64,000 bases of DNA from Devosia lacusdianchii (GCF_022429625.1 NZ_CP092483.1:2294001-2358000); one strand, 5' to 3'. Numbered from the stretch's first letter, positions 1 through 11,020 are shown. Made by a program: numbers and translations. The notes: generated by a model from the sequence alone, not told the origin.

Positions 1-555
1 GGCCTTGATTGCCGCAGTCACCTGCTCGACCGGCTCCATGCCATCGACGGTCCGCAACAGACCCTCTTCGGCATAATAGGCCACCAGAGGAGCGGTTTGC
101 TCCTTGTAGACATTGAGGCGCTTGCGCAGCACTTCCTCATTGTCATCAGGGCGGGCCGTGCCCGACTCCTTGGCGCGCTGGTTCACCCTGCGCACCAGTT
201 CATCGGCATCGGCCTTGATCTCGATGACGGCATCGAGCTTCACGCCCTTGTCGATCAGCATCATGTCGAGCGCTTCCGCCTGGGCAATGGTGCGCGGGAA
301 GCCATCGAGAATGAAGCCTGGCTTGCAGTCTTCGGCATCGAGCCGCTCGGAGACGATGCCGTTGACGATCGCGTCGGATACGAGATCGCCCCGGTCCATG
401 ACTTCCTTAGCCGCCAGACCCATCGGCGTCTTTGCCGCAATGGCCGAGCGCAGGATATCGCCCGTCGAGAGCTGGGGAATGCCGAAAGCCTCGATCAGAA
501 TCTTGGCCTGGGTACCCTTCCCCGCCCCTGGCGGTCCGAGCAGAATCAATCTCAT
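1..555 (-). CDS. adk: Adenylate kinase, 3' end cut by window edge
   Basis: Interconverts ATP plus AMP and two ADP in the cytoplasm. The reading frame starts at the ATG complementary to 553-555 and stays open for 185 codons to base 1, so only the last few residues and the stop are missing. The P-loop GPPGAGKGT is at residues 7-15, and an AMP-binding DGFPRT motif follows. The LID segment is the short form ([13 protein letters not shown]) with no zinc cysteines, as in alphaproteobacterial short adenylate kinases. The start overlaps the secY stop by 4 bases (ATGA), so the two genes are translationally coupled at the end of the spc-type operon. Confidence 0.96.
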   Translation of the reverse strand, partial: MRLILLGPPGAGKGTQAKILIEAFGIPQLSTGDILRSAIAAKTPMGLAAKEVMDRGDLVSDAIVNGIVSERLDAEDCKPGFILDGFPRTIAQAEALDMMLIDKGVKLDAVIEIKADADELVRRVNQRAKESGTARPDDNEEVLRKRLNVYKEQTAPLVAYYAEEGLLRTVDGMEPVEQVTAAIKA

Positions 556-1889
556 CGACGCTTGCCTCCTCCAAGACGGGATTTCTTGACCAGCCCCTCA
601 TATTGCTGGGCGATCAGATGGCTCTGGATCTGGCTAACCGTATCCAGCGTCACCGTCACCATGATCAGCAGCGATGTGCCGCCGATGAACTGGCTCACCG
701 CGAGCTGGTTGTGCACGATCTCGGGAATCAACGCCACCACCGTCAGGTAGATAGCACCAATCACCGTAATGCGCGTCAGCACGTAGTCGATGTGCTGAGC
801 GGTCCGCTCACCCGGACGAATACCTGGAATGAAGCCGCCAGAGCGCTTGAGGTTGTCGGCCGTCTCGGTCGGATTGAAGACGATCGCCGTATAGAAGAAG
901 GCGAAGAAGATGATGAAGAAGGCAAACAGCGCAAGATAGAGCGGCTGTCCGCGACCCAGCAGAGCCGTGGTCACCTGCAGCCATTGCGGCGCGTTACCCT
1001 GCGCCGCGAACGACGCAATGGTGGCCGGCAGCAGCAGCAGCGACGAACCGAAGATCACCGGGATAACGCCCGAGGTGTTGAGCTTCAGCGGCAGATGCGA
1101 AGTGTCGCCCTGGAACATCTTGTTGCCAACCTGGCGCTTTGGATACTGAATCAGCAACCGGCGCTGGGCTCGCTCGAAGAAGACGATGGCGGCAATAACC
1201 ACCAAAGCCAGGATGAAGATGCCGAAGCCAGCAAAACCGTTGATCGCGCCGGTACGGGCAAGATCGATGGTCTGCACCACCGTGGTAGGCAAGTTGGCGA
1301 CGATACCGGCGAAGATGATCAGCGAAATGCCGTTGCCGACGCCGCGCGAGGTGATCTGCTCACCCAGCCACATCAGGAACATGGTGCCGCCAACCAAGGT
1401 AATGACCGTGGAAATGCGGAAGAACCAGCCCGGATTAAGCACGACGCCTTGGCTCGCCTCAAGACCGACGGCAATGCCATATGCCTGCACAGCGCAGAAC
1501 ACGACGGCCAGATAGCGGGTATACTGGTTCATCTTGCGACGGCCAGCTTCACCCTCTTTCTTGAGGGCTTCGAGGCGCGGCGATGCCGTAGCAATGACCT
1601 GCACCACGATCGAGGCAGTGATGTAGGGAATGAGGTTCAGCGCAAAGATCGCCATGCGCTCGACAGCGCCACCTGCGAACATGTTGAACATGCCGATGAT
1701 GCCCTGCTGCGACTGCTCGAACGTCGCGCGGAAGGCGTCAGGGTCGATACCCGGAACCGGAATGAAAGTGCCCAGACGATAGACAAGCAGCGCCCCCAGA
1801 GTGAACAGGATGCGCTGCTGCAGGGCTTTCGCCTTGGAAAAGGTCGAGAAATTTAGATTACGTGCGAGCTGTTCGGCTGCGGACGCCAT
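552..1889 (-). CDS. secY: Protein translocase subunit SecY
   Basis: Central channel of the Sec translocon in the inner membrane, working with SecE (33660-33857) and SecG. The protein has 445 residues, the usual length, with about ten hydrophobic segments. The plug-region start ([11 protein letters not shown]) near residue 40 is characteristic. It lies 129 bases after rplO, an unusually large gap for this operon, and that gap contains an intrinsic-terminator-like hairpin. secY-adk expression may therefore be lowered relative to the ribosomal genes or have its own start site. Confidence 0.98.
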   Translation of the reverse strand: MASAAEQLARNLNFSTFSKAKALQQRILFTLGALLVYRLGTFIPVPGIDPDAFRATFEQSQQGIIGMFNMFAGGAVERMAIFALNLIPYITASIVVQVIATASPRLEALKKEGEAGRRKMNQYTRYLAVVFCAVQAYGIAVGLEASQGVVLNPGWFFRISTVITLVGGTMFLMWLGEQITSRGVGNGISLIIFAGIVANLPTTVVQTIDLARTGAINGFAGFGIFILALVVIAAIVFFERAQRRLLIQYPKRQVGNKMFQGDTSHLPLKLNTSGVIPVIFGSSLLLLPATIASFAAQGNAPQWLQVTTALLGRGQPLYLALFAFFIIFFAFFYTAIVFNPTETADNLKRSGGFIPGIRPGERTAQHIDYVLTRITVIGAIYLTVVALIPEIVHNQLAVSQFIGGTSLLIMVTVTLDTVSQIQSHLIAQQYEGLVKKSRLGGGKRR

Positions 1890-1972
1890 GTATCGCTCCC
1901 TATGGCTTCAAGGCCAGGTGCGCTCGGAGCGCTGGAGGACGCAGATGCATCTGCATCCCAACGCAACAAACC

Positions 1973-2008
1973 AAAAAAAGGCGCACCCAACCCGAGGCCG
2001 GATGCGCC
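1973..2008 (-). terminator. Intrinsic-terminator-like hairpin between rplO and secY
   Basis: Read on the minus strand, GGCGCA pairs with TGCGCC around an inner CC/GG pairing. Seven T residues follow immediately (complement of 1973-1979). It lies 10 bases after the rplO stop. Form and orientation fit a Rho-independent terminator or attenuator at the end of the ribosomal gene run, before secY. Confidence 0.75.
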
Positions 2009-2018
2009 AAGGCCGGAA

Positions 2019-2519
2019 TTAACCGGCGTATGGGGTCTTCTTCCACGGCGCCTTGGCCGGGATGATATCGATCTTGCCGCCAGCAGATTCAATAGCGGCA
2101 GTGGCACCGGCCGTGGCGTAGTTGACGTTGAAGGTCACCTTCTTGGCCGTGAAGCCTGCCGAACCGATCAGACGGACGCCGTCCTTCGGACGACGGATCA
2201 CGCGAGCCGCGATCAGCGCCGCAACGTCGATCACCGCCTTGGGGTCGAGCTTGCCTGCGTCGATATAGGCCTGCAGGCGATCGATGCGGACCTCGTTCCA
2301 GTTGCCTGGGTTGAGTGCATTGAAGCCACGCTTCGGCATACGCATGTGAAGGGGCATCTGGCCGCCTTCAAAGCCGTTGATGGCAACGCCCGAGCGAGCA
2401 GTCTGGCCCTTGCCGCCACGACCACCGGTCTTGCCCTTGCCAGAACCAATGCCGCGGCCGATACGGATGCGGGTCTTGGAGGAGCCGGGATTATCGCGAA
2501 GTTCGTTCAAACGAGTCAT
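2019..2519 (-). CDS. rplO: 50S ribosomal protein L15
   Basis: Large-subunit protein that binds 23S rRNA late in assembly. It has 166 residues. The N-terminus is basic and Gly-rich (GRGIGSGKGKTGGRGGKGQ), typical of the L15 extension that threads through rRNA, followed by the globular domain with GFEGGQMPLHMRMPKRGF near residues 50-67. It follows rpmD by 15 bases in the spc operon order. It is the last ribosomal gene before the terminator-like hairpin that precedes secY. Confidence 0.98.
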   Translation of the reverse strand: MTRLNELRDNPGSSKTRIRIGRGIGSGKGKTGGRGGKGQTARSGVAINGFEGGQMPLHMRMPKRGFNALNPGNWNEVRIDRLQAYIDAGKLDPKAVIDVAALIAARVIRRPKDGVRLIGSAGFTAKKVTFNVNYATAGATAAIESAGGKIDIIPAKAPWKKTPYAG

Positions 2520-2534
2520 ATGATCGTACTCCCC

Positions 2535-2726
2535 TTACTCGCCGACAACGCGGACGAGATGCGGGAGCTTGTTGATCATGCCGCGAACTTCGGGCGTATC
2601 GATCAGCTCGCGCTGCTTGTTCATCTTGTTGAGCCCGAGACCGATGAGGGTCGCGCGCTGCACCTTGTCGCGGCGGATCGGCGAACCGATCTGCTGCACG
2701 GTGATCATCTTTTTCTTCTCAGCCAT
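2535..2726 (-). CDS. rpmD: 50S ribosomal protein L30
   Basis: Small 63-residue large-subunit protein with the single-domain L30 pattern ([10 protein letters not shown], then [21 protein letters not shown]). L30 is absent in some bacteria but usual in alphaproteobacteria. It sits between rpsE and rplO as in the classical spc operon, 23 bases after rpsE. Confidence 0.97.
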   Translation of the reverse strand: MAEKKKMITVQQIGSPIRRDKVQRATLIGLGLNKMNKQRELIDTPEVRGMINKLPHLVRVVGE

Positions 2727-2749
2727 GACTTATCTCCAGAGCTGGGCGA

Positions 2750-3283
2750 TCAAGCTTCGACCGCAGTCTCGCCACGGCGAGCCTGAAGTTCCGAAACCTT
2801 GAGGCCACGGCGGGAAGCAACCGAGCGAGGGCTATCGACGCGCTTGAGCGCATCGAAGGTGGCCCGCACCATGTTGTAGGGATTGGCAGTGCCCTGCGAC
2901 TTGGCAACGATATCGTTGATACCAAGCGTCTCGAACACGGCGCGCATCGGACCACCGGCGATGATGCCGGTACCCGGAACGGCAGCACGCAGGATGACCT
3001 TGCCGGCGCCGTGGCGGCCAGCAACGTCGTGGTGCAGCGTACGCGCATCGCGCAGCGGCACGCGGATCATCTGGCGCTTGGCCTGCTCGGTCGCCTTGCG
3101 GATCGCTTCGGGAACTTCACGGGCCTTGCCGTGACCAAAGCCAACGCGGCCCTTCTGGTCGCCGACAACGACGAGTGCGGCGAAGCCGAAGCGACGACCA
3201 CCCTTGACCACCTTGGCCACGCGATTGATGTGGACCAGGCGATCGACGAATTCGCTTTCGCGTTCTTGAACGTCTCTGCTCAT
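2750..3283 (-). CDS. rpsE: 30S ribosomal protein S5
   Basis: Small-subunit protein at the mRNA entry and decoding side. It has 177 residues, with an N-terminal double-stranded-RNA-binding-like domain ([17 protein letters not shown], residues 18-34) and a C-terminal domain with [15 protein letters not shown]. The beta-hairpin loop where spectinomycin-resistance changes arise (VKGGRRFGF) looks ordinary. It follows rplR by 23 bases. Confidence 0.98.
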   Translation of the reverse strand: MSRDVQERESEFVDRLVHINRVAKVVKGGRRFGFAALVVVGDQKGRVGFGHGKAREVPEAIRKATEQAKRQMIRVPLRDARTLHHDVAGRHGAGKVILRAAVPGTGIIAGGPMRAVFETLGINDIVAKSQGTANPYNMVRATFDALKRVDSPRSVASRRGLKVSELQARRGETAVEA

Positions 3284-3306
3284 AATGTTTCTTTCCTTGT
3301 CCGTGC

Positions 3307-3669
3307 TTAGAACTGCAGGCCGCCCTCACGGGCAGCGTCTGCAAGGGCCTTTACACGGCCATGATAGATGTACGACCCACGATCGAAGATCACTTCAGCA
3401 ACGCCGGCCTTGGTGCCGCGCTCTGCGATCAGCTTGCCGATCGTTGCAGCGGCTTCGGCGGTACCGCCGTTCTTGACCTTGGACTTGATGTCCTTGTCGA
3501 GCGTCGAGGCGGCAGCCAGGGTACGACCCGTGGTGTCGTCGATGATCTGGGCGTAGATATTCTTGTCCGAACGGAAAACCGACAGACGCGGACGACCGAA
3601 GGCACGAGCCTTGAGCGCCTTGCGGACACGAGCCTTGCGGCGTTCCGCACCTTTTGCACTGATAGCCAT
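3307..3669 (-). CDS. rplR: 50S ribosomal protein L18
   Basis: Binds 5S rRNA together with L5 and L25 and brings it into the central protuberance. It has 120 residues. The basic N-terminus ([11 protein letters not shown]) and the C-terminal [24 protein letters not shown] are the L18 signature. It lies 12 bases after rplF in conserved spc order. Confidence 0.98.
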   Translation of the reverse strand: MAISAKGAERRKARVRKALKARAFGRPRLSVFRSDKNIYAQIIDDTTGRTLAAASTLDKDIKSKVKNGGTAEAAATIGKLIAERGTKAGVAEVIFDRGSYIYHGRVKALADAAREGGLQF

Positions 3670-3681
3670 TGCAGGCGCTCC

Positions 3682-4215
3682 TTACTTCTTCTTGCCTTCT
3701 TTGCGGAAGACGAACTCGCCAGCATAGCGAACGCCCTTGCCCTTGTAGGGCTCTGGCTTGCGCCACGCGCGAATGTTCGCCGCAACCTGGCCAACCTGCT
3801 GCTTGTCGATACCGGTGATGACGATTTCCGTCGGCGCCGGGACAGCGAGCGTGATGCCCTTGGGGGCTTCGTAGATGACTTCGTGGCTGAAACCAAGCGA
3901 CAGCTTGATATCCTTGCCCTGCATGGCGGCGCGATAGCCAACGCCCTGGATCGCCAGCTTCTTTTCGAAGCCAGCCGAAACACCGGTGACCATGTTCTGG
4001 ATCAGTGCACGGGTAGTGCCCCAGGCAGCACGAGCCAGACGCGAGTCATTAGCCGGAGAGATAACGACGCCATCGGCGCCATTCTCGGCATTGACCACAT
4101 CCATGAGCTCGATGCTCAGTTCGCCCTTCGGGCCCTTGGCGGTGACGGTACGACCATTGATCGTGACCGTAACGCCGCTCACCGGTGCAACCGGTTTTTT
4201 GCCAGTACGTGACAT
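3682..4215 (-). CDS. rplF: 50S ribosomal protein L6
   Basis: Protein near the GTPase-associated region of the large subunit. It has 177 residues with two repeated alpha/beta halves. The C-terminal signature [14 protein letters not shown] is present and the tail is lysine-rich. It follows rpsH by 52 bases, one of the larger gaps in this operon, with no clear signal in it. Confidence 0.98.
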   Translation of the reverse strand: MSRTGKKPVAPVSGVTVTINGRTVTAKGPKGELSIELMDVVNAENGADGVVISPANDSRLARAAWGTTRALIQNMVTGVSAGFEKKLAIQGVGYRAAMQGKDIKLSLGFSHEVIYEAPKGITLAVPAPTEIVITGIDKQQVGQVAANIRAWRKPEPYKGKGVRYAGEFVFRKEGKKK

Positions 4216-4267
4216 TCTAATTCAATCCTTGAGTAATCGTCTTACCGCGGATCCAAGGCCAAAGGCC

Positions 4268-4666
4268 TTAGAACACGCGGCAGAGTACCTCGCCACCAAC
4301 GTTGGCAGCCTTGGCTTCGTGGTCGGCCATCACACCCTTGGGGGTGGAGAGGATCGAAACACCGAGGCCATTGGCAACCTGCGGAATATTCTTGACCGAA
4401 GCGTACACACGACGGCCGGGACGCGAAACGCGCTCGATCGTGCGGATGACCGCCTCGTTATCCGAGTACTTCAGTTCGATTTCGTACTCGGAAGCACCGT
4501 TCTCGAACTTGGTCTCCGAGTAGCCGCGGATGAAACCCTCGGACTGGAGAACGTCCAGCACGCGACCACGCAGGGTCGACGCCGGCGTCGAAACGGAATT
4601 CTTGCGACGCATCTGGGCGTTGCGGATGCGGGTCAGCATGTCGCCGATCGGATCGGAAAAGCTCAT
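4268..4666 (-). CDS. rpsH: 30S ribosomal protein S8
   Basis: Early-binding protein of the central 16S rRNA domain. In Escherichia coli it is also the translational repressor of the spc operon. It has 132 residues, begins [15 protein letters not shown] and ends with the family signature [18 protein letters not shown]. Whether the repressor site on the rplE mRNA is conserved here cannot be judged by eye. It follows rpsN by 12 bases. Confidence 0.98.
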   Translation of the reverse strand: MSFSDPIGDMLTRIRNAQMRRKNSVSTPASTLRGRVLDVLQSEGFIRGYSETKFENGASEYEIELKYSDNEAVIRTIERVSRPGRRVYASVKNIPQVANGLGVSILSTPKGVMADHEAKAANVGGEVLCRVF

Positions 4667-4678
4667 CTTCGGTTCTCC

Positions 4679-4984
4679 TTACCAGCTCGACTTCACGAGA
4701 CCCGGTATCTGGCCCAGGTTGCCAAGCTGGCGCAGAGCGATACGGCTCAGCTTCAGCTTGCGATAGTAGCCACGGGGACGACCCGAGACTTCACAGCGAT
4801 TGCGCACACGAACCTTGGCCGAGTTACGCGGCAGTTCGGCCAGCTTGAGCTGGGCGGCGAAGCGCTGATCCATCGGGATCGACTGATCCTTGGTCTGCTT
4901 CTTCAAAGCGGCGCGCTTGGCAGCATACTGCTTTGCGAGCGCAGCGCGCTTGTTGTTCTTAACGATGGAGCTGGTCTTTGCCAT
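4679..4984 (-). CDS. rpsN: 30S ribosomal protein S14, zinc-independent form
   Basis: Small-subunit head protein. It has 101 residues and only one cysteine ([16 protein letters not shown]), so it is the long form that does not use the four-cysteine zinc ribbon. It lies 12 bases before rpsH and 30 bases after rplE in the normal order. Confidence 0.98.
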   Translation of the reverse strand: MAKTSSIVKNNKRAALAKQYAAKRAALKKQTKDQSIPMDQRFAAQLKLAELPRNSAKVRVRNRCEVSGRPRGYYRKLKLSRIALRQLGNLGQIPGLVKSSW

Positions 4985-5014
4985 ATCCTGATCCTCTTTC
5001 CCTTCCCTGTCCGC

Positions 5015-5572
5015 TTACTGGCGGAACGGGAAGTTGAATGCCTTGAGCAGCGCACGAGCTTCATCATCGGACTTCGCGGTCGTAGCGATCACGATATCCA
5101 TGCCCCAAACCTGATCGATCTGATCGTAGTTGATTTCGGGGAAAATGATGTGTTCCTTGATGCCCATAGCATAATTGCCACGGCCGTCGAAGGAGTTCGG
5201 GTTCAGCCCGCGGAAGTCGCGAACGCGCGGCAGCGCGATGTTCACGAGACGGTCAAGAAACTCGTACATACGAGTCTTGCGCAGCGTAACCTTCACGCCC
5301 AGGGGCATGTCTTCACGAACCTTGAAGCCGGCGATCGACTTGCGAGCATGAGTGATAACCGGCTTCTGGCCAGCAATGCGCTCGAGCTCGGCAGCGGCCG
5401 TCTTGACCTTCTTGGTATCATTGACGGCCTCGCCAATGCCCATGTTCAGGACGATCTTGTCCAGACGCGGCAGCTCCATCACGTTCTTGTAGCCGAACTG
5501 CTCACGCAGGGCGGCCTTGATCGTGGTGTCGTATTCGGTCCGGAGACGCGGAATGTAAGCGGTCTCAGCCAT
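5015..5572 (-). CDS. rplE: 50S ribosomal protein L5
   Basis: 5S-rRNA-binding protein that contacts P-site tRNA. It has 185 residues, with the L5 signature [17 protein letters not shown] near residues 36-52 and [18 protein letters not shown] near the C-terminus. The start overlaps the end of rplX by 8 bases, which suggests translational coupling. Confidence 0.98.
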   Translation of the reverse strand: MAETAYIPRLRTEYDTTIKAALREQFGYKNVMELPRLDKIVLNMGIGEAVNDTKKVKTAAAELERIAGQKPVITHARKSIAGFKVREDMPLGVKVTLRKTRMYEFLDRLVNIALPRVRDFRGLNPNSFDGRGNYAMGIKEHIIFPEINYDQIDQVWGMDIVIATTAKSDDEARALLKAFNFPFRQ

Positions 5573-5876
5573 CGATCGAATCTCCGGTCGATTTTGCGAC
5601 GCGCGTCTTCACGCCGTCCTTGATCTGGAAACCGACGCGGCTGGGCTTGCCATCCTTGTCGGCGATCGCGAGGTTCGACAGGTGGATCGGCGCTTCCTTG
5701 GTGAAGATGCCGGCATCGGTCGACGCGGTCTGCTTGGTGTGGCGGCGCACAAGGTTGATACCCTGGACAGTCGCGCGAGTTTCGGTCGGGAAGACCTGCA
5801 GGACTTGGCCGGTTTTGCCCTTGTCCTTGCCAGCCAGGACGACGACCTTATCGCCCTTCTTGATCTTGGCAGCCAT
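5565..5876 (-). CDS. rplX: 50S ribosomal protein L24
   Basis: Assembly initiator of the large subunit. It has 103 residues with an N-terminal KOW motif ([21 protein letters not shown], residues 4-24). It overlaps rplE at its 3' end. Its start shares one base with the rplN stop. Confidence 0.98.
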   Translation of the reverse strand: MAAKIKKGDKVVVLAGKDKGKTGQVLQVFPTETRATVQGINLVRRHTKQTASTDAGIFTKEAPIHLSNLAIADKDGKPSRVGFQIKDGVKTRVAKSTGDSIDG

Positions 5877-6244
5877 TACAGCACCTCGGGTGCGAGCGAA
5901 ATGATCTTCATGTGGTTCTTGGCGCGGAGCTCGCGCGGAACCGGTCCGAAGATACGAGTGCCGATCGGCTCTTTCTGATTGTTGATCAGAACCGCGGCAT
6001 TCTTGTCGAAGCGGATCACGGTGCCATCGGGGCGACGGATGTCGAACGCGGTGCGAACGACCACGGCCTTCATGACCTGGCCCTTCTTCACGCGACCACG
6101 CGGGATAGCATCCTTCACGGAAACGACGATGATATCGCCGACCGAAGCGTACTTACGGTGCGAACCGCCAAGTACCTTGATGCACATGACACGACGAGCG
6201 CCGGAATTGTCGGCGACATCGAGATTGGACTGCATCTGGATCAT
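5876..6244 (-). CDS. rplN: 50S ribosomal protein L14
   Basis: Subunit-interface protein of 122 residues. I use the internal start [16 protein letters not shown], which matches the family N-terminus. The frame is open 24 codons further upstream, but that extension is not L14-like and lies inside rpsQ. The chosen ATG overlaps the rpsQ stop by 4 bases. The signature [20 protein letters not shown] is present. Confidence 0.97.
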   Translation of the reverse strand: MIQMQSNLDVADNSGARRVMCIKVLGGSHRKYASVGDIIVVSVKDAIPRGRVKKGQVMKAVVVRTAFDIRRPDGTVIRFDKNAAVLINNQKEPIGTRIFGPVPRELRAKNHMKIISLAPEVL

Positions 6245-6498
6245 GGCTTGGCGCTTTCCTGCTCGGCCGCACCCTGAACCAGCGTCCAGCGCTTGTTCTT
6301 GGAAATCGGCGCACATTCTTCGATCCAGACAACCTGCCCGACCTTGGCCAGATTGGCTTCGTCGTGAGCATGGTACTTCTTGGACCGGCGAACGGTCTTC
6401 TTCATCACCGGATGCGTGAAACGGCGCTCAACGCGCACCACGACCGTCTTTTCATTGGCGTCAGAGACCACAGTCCCCTGCAAAACGCGCTTTGGCAT
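6241..6498 (-). CDS. rpsQ: 30S ribosomal protein S17
   Basis: Early 16S rRNA-binding protein with an OB fold. It has 85 residues and begins [21 protein letters not shown]. It has a C-terminal tail of about ten residues beyond the common core. It is 12 bases after rpmC and overlaps rplN. Confidence 0.97.
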   Translation of the reverse strand: MPKRVLQGTVVSDANEKTVVVRVERRFTHPVMKKTVRRSKKYHAHDEANLAKVGQVVWIEECAPISKNKRWTLVQGAAEQESAKP

Positions 6499-6510
6499 GG
6501 TCGCGGCTCC

Positions 6511-6705
6511 TTACTTCGCTGCGTTCTTTTCGGCCAAGATCGTCTTGATCCGCGCGATGTCGCGGCGGACCTTTTTGACCTCGGTCGGCTTTTCCAGCTG
6601 CTGGGTAGCGCGCTGGAAACGCAGGTTGAACTGTTCTTTCTTCAGGTCGACGAGCTGGTCCTTCAGTTCGTCTGCGGTCTTGCTCCGCACATCACTGGCT
6701 TTCAT
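6511..6705 (-). CDS. rpmC: 50S ribosomal protein L29
   Basis: Small helical protein at the peptide exit tunnel, close to where trigger factor and SRP dock. It has 64 residues with the two-helix pattern and the signature [19 protein letters not shown]. It follows rplP by 11 bases. Confidence 0.97.
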   Translation of the reverse strand: MKASDVRSKTADELKDQLVDLKKEQFNLRFQRATQQLEKPTEVKKVRRDIARIKTILAEKNAAK

Positions 6706-6716
6706 GCTCGTTGTCC

Positions 6717-7130
6717 TTAGTCGGCAATGCGGGTGACAACCCGCGTCATGATCGGGAGCTTCATTGCGCCGAGGCGCAGGGCTTCCTTGGCAACGTCCTC
6801 GGGGACGCCGTCGATCTCGAATACGATACGACCGGGCTTCACGCGGGCGGCCCAGAGTTCAACCGAACCCTTGCCCTTACCCATACGAACTTCGGTCGGC
6901 TTCTTGGAAACCGGCAGATCCGGGAAAATCCGGATCCACACGCGGCCCTGGCGCTTCATTTCGCGGGTGATCGCGCGGCGGGCCGCTTCGATCTGGCGAG
7001 CAGTCACGCGCTCGGGCTCGGTCGCCTTCAAGGCATACTGGCCGAAAGCCAGCTCGGTACCGCCCTTGGCAACGCCATGGATGCGGCCCTTGTGAGCCTT
7101 GCGGAACTTGGTCTTCTTAGGTTGCAGCAT
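6717..7130 (-). CDS. rplP: 50S ribosomal protein L16
   Basis: Protein contacting A-site tRNA and organising the peptidyl-transferase region. It has 137 residues, begins [19 protein letters not shown] and contains [26 protein letters not shown], split around residues 60-86. It follows rpsC by 15 bases. Confidence 0.98.
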   Translation of the reverse strand: MLQPKKTKFRKAHKGRIHGVAKGGTELAFGQYALKATEPERVTARQIEAARRAITREMKRQGRVWIRIFPDLPVSKKPTEVRMGKGKGSVELWAARVKPGRIVFEIDGVPEDVAKEALRLGAMKLPIMTRVVTRIAD

Positions 7131-7145
7131 AATGAACTAACCTTC

Positions 7146-7886
7146 TTATGCGCGTTCGCGGTCACGGTCGCCGCGCTCACGACGCGGTTCGCGTTCAGCG
7201 CGCTGGCCACCCATGTCGGCGCCTTCGGTGGCGCGACGTTCATGGGCAGTGGGATCATGCTCAAGGACTTCGCCCTTGAAGATCCAGACCTTGATACCGA
7301 TGATGCCGTACGTGGTCTCGGCTTCGGCAGTGCCGTAGTCGATATCAGCACGCAGCGTGTGCAGCGGAACGCGACCTTCGCGGTACCATTCGGTACGAGC
7401 AATGTCGGCACCACCGAGACGGCCACCAACGTTCACGCGGATGCCGCCGGCGCCCATGCGGATCGCCGTCTGCACGGCGCGCTTCATGGCGCGACGGAAA
7501 GCCACGCGGCGTTCCAGCTGCTGGGCAATGCCCTGGGCAACCAGCGTCGCATCGGTTTCCGGCTTGCGCACTTCAACGATGTTGATGTGCACTTCGCTGT
7601 CGGTGAACTTCTTCACCTTGGCGCGGATCTTGTCGATGTCGGCGCCCTTCTTGCCGATCACGATGCCCGGACGAGCAGTGTGGATCGACACGCGGCACTT
7701 GCGGTGCGGGCGCTCGATGACGATCTTCGAGACCGCGGCAGCCTTGAGGTCTTCCAGCAGCATCGTGCGGATCTTCAGGTCTTCCTGAAGCAGCGAGCCG
7801 TATTCGCCCTTGTTGGCGAACCAGCGGCTGTCCCACGTGCGGTTGATGCCGAGGCGGAAGCCGATTGGATTGATCTTCTGGCCCAT
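7146..7886 (-). CDS. rpsC: 30S ribosomal protein S3
   Basis: Head protein at the mRNA entry channel with helicase-related Arg and Lys residues. It has 246 residues: an N-terminal KH domain ([16 protein letters not shown], about residues 63-78), a C-terminal domain, and a charged tail of about 30 residues rich in Arg, Glu and Asp. Such tails are common in alphaproteobacteria. Its start abuts the rplV stop by a one-base overlap. Confidence 0.98.
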   Translation of the reverse strand: MGQKINPIGFRLGINRTWDSRWFANKGEYGSLLQEDLKIRTMLLEDLKAAAVSKIVIERPHRKCRVSIHTARPGIVIGKKGADIDKIRAKVKKFTDSEVHINIVEVRKPETDATLVAQGIAQQLERRVAFRRAMKRAVQTAIRMGAGGIRVNVGGRLGGADIARTEWYREGRVPLHTLRADIDYGTAEAETTYGIIGIKVWIFKGEVLEHDPTAHERRATEGADMGGQRAEREPRRERGDRDRERA

Positions 7887-8266
7887 TATGCGGCCTCCTC
7901 AACTTGCCGGACGATGATCGTCAGATGCGAGAATGGCTTCTCGATGCGCGACGACCGACCACGGCCACGAGCGGTGAAACGCTTCATTACAAGCGAATTA
8001 CCAACAAAAGCTTCAGCAACGACGAGAGCGTCGGTGTCGAGACCATGGTTGTTCTCGGCGTTGGCAATGGCGCTCTCGAGCACCTTCTTGACCTGGCCGG
8101 AAATGCGCTTGTGGCTGAACTCGAGTTCGGCCAGAGCCTTCTCGACCTTCTTGCCGCGGATCAACTGAGCCAGAAGGTTGAGCTTCTGCGGGCTGATGCG
8201 CAGCATGCGCAGCACAGCCTTGGCTTCGTTGTCCTTGAGCGCGCGCTGGGTTTTTGGCTTGCCCAT
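7886..8266 (-). CDS. rplV: 50S ribosomal protein L22
   Basis: Exit-tunnel protein whose extended loop, together with L4, is a macrolide-resistance site. It has 126 residues from the chosen start [16 protein letters not shown]. The open frame extends 23 codons upstream into rpsS, but that part is not L22-like. It contains [19 protein letters not shown]. It starts one base after the rpsS stop codon ends. Confidence 0.97.
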   Translation of the reverse strand: MGKPKTQRALKDNEAKAVLRMLRISPQKLNLLAQLIRGKKVEKALAELEFSHKRISGQVKKVLESAIANAENNHGLDTDALVVAEAFVGNSLVMKRFTARGRGRSSRIEKPFSHLTIIVRQVEEAA

Positions 8267-8267
8267 C

Positions 8268-8546
8268 TTACTTCCTCTTGGCCTTCTTGTCGGCCGCGTG
8301 ACCGTAGTAGGTACGGGTCGGTGCGAACTCGCCAAACTTGTGGCCGATCATGTCTTCGGTGACGCTGACCGGAACGTGCTTCTGGCCATTATGCACGCCG
8401 AAGGTGATACCCACGAACTGCGGCAGGATGGTCGAACGGCGGCTCCAGATCTTGACCACGTCGTTGCGGCCAGACGCGAGGGCCTTCTCGGCCTTCTTGA
8501 GCATGTAGCCGTCGACGAACGGCCCCTTCCAGATTGAACGGGTCAT
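8268..8546 (-). CDS. rpsS: 30S ribosomal protein S19
   Basis: Head protein at the A-site finger and subunit bridge. It has 92 residues, begins [15 protein letters not shown] and contains [17 protein letters not shown] and [15 protein letters not shown], the complete S19 signature. It follows rplB by 3 bases. Confidence 0.98.
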   Translation of the reverse strand: MTRSIWKGPFVDGYMLKKAEKALASGRNDVVKIWSRRSTILPQFVGITFGVHNGQKHVPVSVTEDMIGHKFGEFAPTRTYYGHAADKKAKRK

Positions 8547-8549
8547 GGC

Positions 8550-9389
8550 TTACCTGCCCTTCTTCACGTGACGCGAGCGAACGATGAACTTGTCCGTCGC
8601 CTTGTTGCTGCGGGTCTTCTTACCCTTGGTCGGCTTGCCCCACGGGGTAACCGGGTGACGGCCACCAGAGGTACGGCCTTCACCACCACCATGCGGGTGA
8701 TCGATCGGGTTCATGGCCACGCCGCGAGTGACGGGCTTGCGACCCAGCCAACGCGAACGACCGGCCTTGCCGAGCGACGTGTTGGAGTGATCCTGGTTCG
8801 ACACGGCACCGACGGTAGCAAGGCACGAGCCATGCACGCGGCGCTGTTCGCCCGAGTTCAGGCGAAGGATCGCCCAACCCTGGTCGCGACCGACATACTG
8901 GGCATACGCGCCAGCCGAACGGGCAACCTGGCCACCCTTGCGGGGCTTCAGCTCGATGTTGTGCACGATCGTACCGACCGGCATACGTTCCAGCGGCATC
9001 GCATTACCCGGCTTCACGTCGACGGTCTGCATCGACGAGATGACCTTGTCGCCGGCCGACAGACGCTGGGGCGCAACGATATAGGCGAGTTCGCCGTCTT
9101 CGTACTTCACCAGAGCGATCCAAGCCGTACGGTTGGGATCATATTCCAGGCGCTCGATCGTACCAACGACGTCGAACTTGACGCGCTTGAAGTCGATCAG
9201 GCGATAGGTGCGCTTGTGACCGCCACCGCGATGGAACGAGGTGATACGACCACGGTTGTTGCGGCCACCGGACTTGGAAAGACCTTCGGTCAGAGTCTTG
9301 ACCGGCTTGCCCTTCCACAGTTCCGAACGATCGGTCGTGATAAGCTGACGACGGCCTTCGGAGGTGGGATTATAAGTTTTCAGAGCCAT
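8550..9389 (-). CDS. rplB: 50S ribosomal protein L2
   Basis: Highly conserved protein needed for subunit association and peptidyl-transferase structure. It has 279 residues, with an OB and SH3-like core and the conserved [14 protein letters not shown] near residue 226, which contains the histidine linked to peptidyl-transferase activity. It lies 18 bases after rplW. Confidence 0.99.
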   Translation of the reverse strand: MALKTYNPTSEGRRQLITTDRSELWKGKPVKTLTEGLSKSGGRNNRGRITSFHRGGGHKRTYRLIDFKRVKFDVVGTIERLEYDPNRTAWIALVKYEDGELAYIVAPQRLSAGDKVISSMQTVDVKPGNAMPLERMPVGTIVHNIELKPRKGGQVARSAGAYAQYVGRDQGWAILRLNSGEQRRVHGSCLATVGAVSNQDHSNTSLGKAGRSRWLGRKPVTRGVAMNPIDHPHGGGEGRTSGGRHPVTPWGKPTKGKKTRSNKATDKFIVRSRHVKKGR

Positions 9390-9407
9390 TTTGTTCTGTC
9401 TCTTCCC

Positions 9408-9701
9408 TTAGAGGCCGGTCGAAATATCGATCGACTGGCCGTCGATGAGGGTCACGATCGCCTTCTTGACGTCGTTGCGCGTGCCAAGCTGACCACGGAA
9501 GCGCTTCACCTTGCCCTTGCGGACCAGAGTGTTCACTGCCTTGACCTTGACCGAGAAGAGCTGCTCGACGGCAGCCTTGATCTCGGTCTTGCTGGCATCG
9601 ATCGCCACGTCGAAAACGACCTGGTTGTGTTCCGAAGCCATCGTCGACTTTTCAGTCACGACGGGGTTACGGACGATGTCGTAAGCGCTGAGCTTGTTCA
9701 T
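9408..9701 (-). CDS. rplW: 50S ribosomal protein L23
   Basis: Exit-tunnel rim protein and main docking site for trigger factor and SRP. It has 97 residues and contains [14 protein letters not shown] at the N-terminus and the RNP-like pattern [17 protein letters not shown]. Its start overlaps the rplD stop by 4 bases. Confidence 0.98.
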   Translation of the reverse strand: MNKLSAYDIVRNPVVTEKSTMASEHNQVVFDVAIDASKTEIKAAVEQLFSVKVKAVNTLVRKGKVKRFRGQLGTRNDVKKAIVTLIDGQSIDISTGL

Positions 9702-10318
9702 GCGAACCTCGCTTCCAGCGCTTCGAGCGCTGCCTTGGTCAGGACGAGCTTGTCGCGCTTGAGGATCGACACAACGTTGATCCCCTGCACCGGCAGCACG
9801 TCGATATGCGGGATGTTGCGTGCGGCCAGAGCGAAGTTCTGGTCGACGGCGCTACCATCGATGATCAGCGCGTTGGTCCATTCCAGCTTGCCGAAGGTCG
9901 CCAGCATGCTGGCAGTCTTGGCTTCCTTGGTGGCAACGCTGTCGACGACGACGAGCGAGCCCGACTTGGCTTTGGAGGACAGCGCATGCTTGAGAGCAAG
10001 AGCGCGGACCTTCTTGGGCAGGTCGATGGCATGGCTGCGCGGGGTCGGACCGAATGCACGGCCACCACCACGGAACTGCGGAGCCTTGCGATCGCCATGG
10101 CGAGCGCCGCCCGAGCCCTTCTGCTTCACGAACTTCTTGCCCGTGCGCACGCCTTCCGAACGATGCTTCACATCGTGCGTACCGGCCATTGCCTTGAGCT
10201 GCTGGTAGCGAACCATGCGGTGCAGGATGTCCTGACGGACTTCCAGACCGAAGACGTCGTCGGCGAGCTGGATCGAGCCAGCGGCCTTGCCGTCGAGGGT
10301 TGTGACCTTGAGTTCCAT
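9698..10318 (-). CDS. rplD: 50S ribosomal protein L4
   Basis: Tunnel protein and, in enterobacteria, autoregulator of the S10 operon. It has 206 residues. The tunnel loop ([22 protein letters not shown], about residues 65-86) is present and looks ordinary. It begins directly after the rplC stop with no gap. Confidence 0.98.
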   Translation of the reverse strand: MELKVTTLDGKAAGSIQLADDVFGLEVRQDILHRMVRYQQLKAMAGTHDVKHRSEGVRTGKKFVKQKGSGGARHGDRKAPQFRGGGRAFGPTPRSHAIDLPKKVRALALKHALSSKAKSGSLVVVDSVATKEAKTASMLATFGKLEWTNALIIDGSAVDQNFALAARNIPHIDVLPVQGINVVSILKRDKLVLTKAALEALEARFA

Positions 10319-11020
10319 TTAGTTACCTTCCCCCGCGACTTCAGCGGCGGCCTTGAACGAGCCCGGGAAGGCAGCGCCCTTGGGGGCCGGCTTCTTCACC
10401 GCGTCCTTGATCATGATCCAAGCGCCCTTGGCGCCCGGAACCGAACCCTGGATCATGATCAAACCGCGCTCGACGTCGGTCTTGACGACCTTGACGTTCT
10501 GCGTGGTGATGCGACGATCGCCCATGTGGCCCGGCATCTTCTTGTTCTTGAAGGTCTTACCCGGGTCCTGACGACCACCGGTAGAACCGATCGAGCGGTG
10601 CGAAACCGACACGCCGTGCGTTGCACGCAGGCCGCCGAAGTTCCAGCGCTTCATACCACCGGCAAAACCCTTACCGATCGAAGTACCGGTGACGTCCACC
10701 AGCTGGCCTTCGACGAAATGGTCAGCCTGAAGCTGCGCGCCGACTTCGATGAGGTTGGCTTCGTCAACGCGGAATTCCGCGACATGACGCTTGGGCTCAA
10801 CCTTGGCAACGGCGAACTGGCCGCGCTCGGCTTTCGTCGTGTTCTTTGCCTTGGCCTGGCCAGCGCCAAGCTGCAGGGCAACGTAGCCGTCCTTGTCAGC
10901 GGTCCGCTGGCCCACCACCTGGCAGTTCTGCAGGCCCAGCACCGTCACAGGAACGTGCGAGCCGTCCTCTGCGAAAATGCGGGTCATGCCCAGCTTCTGT
11001 GCGATCAATCCAGAACGCAT
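10319..11020 (-). CDS. rplC: 50S ribosomal protein L3
   Basis: One of the first proteins in large-subunit assembly. It has 233 residues, begins [16 protein letters not shown] and contains the conserved loop [17 protein letters not shown] and [15 protein letters not shown]. It lies 84 bases after rpsJ, with no obvious structure between them. Confidence 0.98.
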   Translation of the reverse strand: MRSGLIAQKLGMTRIFAEDGSHVPVTVLGLQNCQVVGQRTADKDGYVALQLGAGQAKAKNTTKAERGQFAVAKVEPKRHVAEFRVDEANLIEVGAQLQADHFVEGQLVDVTGTSIGKGFAGGMKRWNFGGLRATHGVSVSHRSIGSTGGRQDPGKTFKNKKMPGHMGDRRITTQNVKVVKTDVERGLIMIQGSVPGAKGAWIMIKDAVKKPAPKGAAFPGSFKAAAEVAGEGN

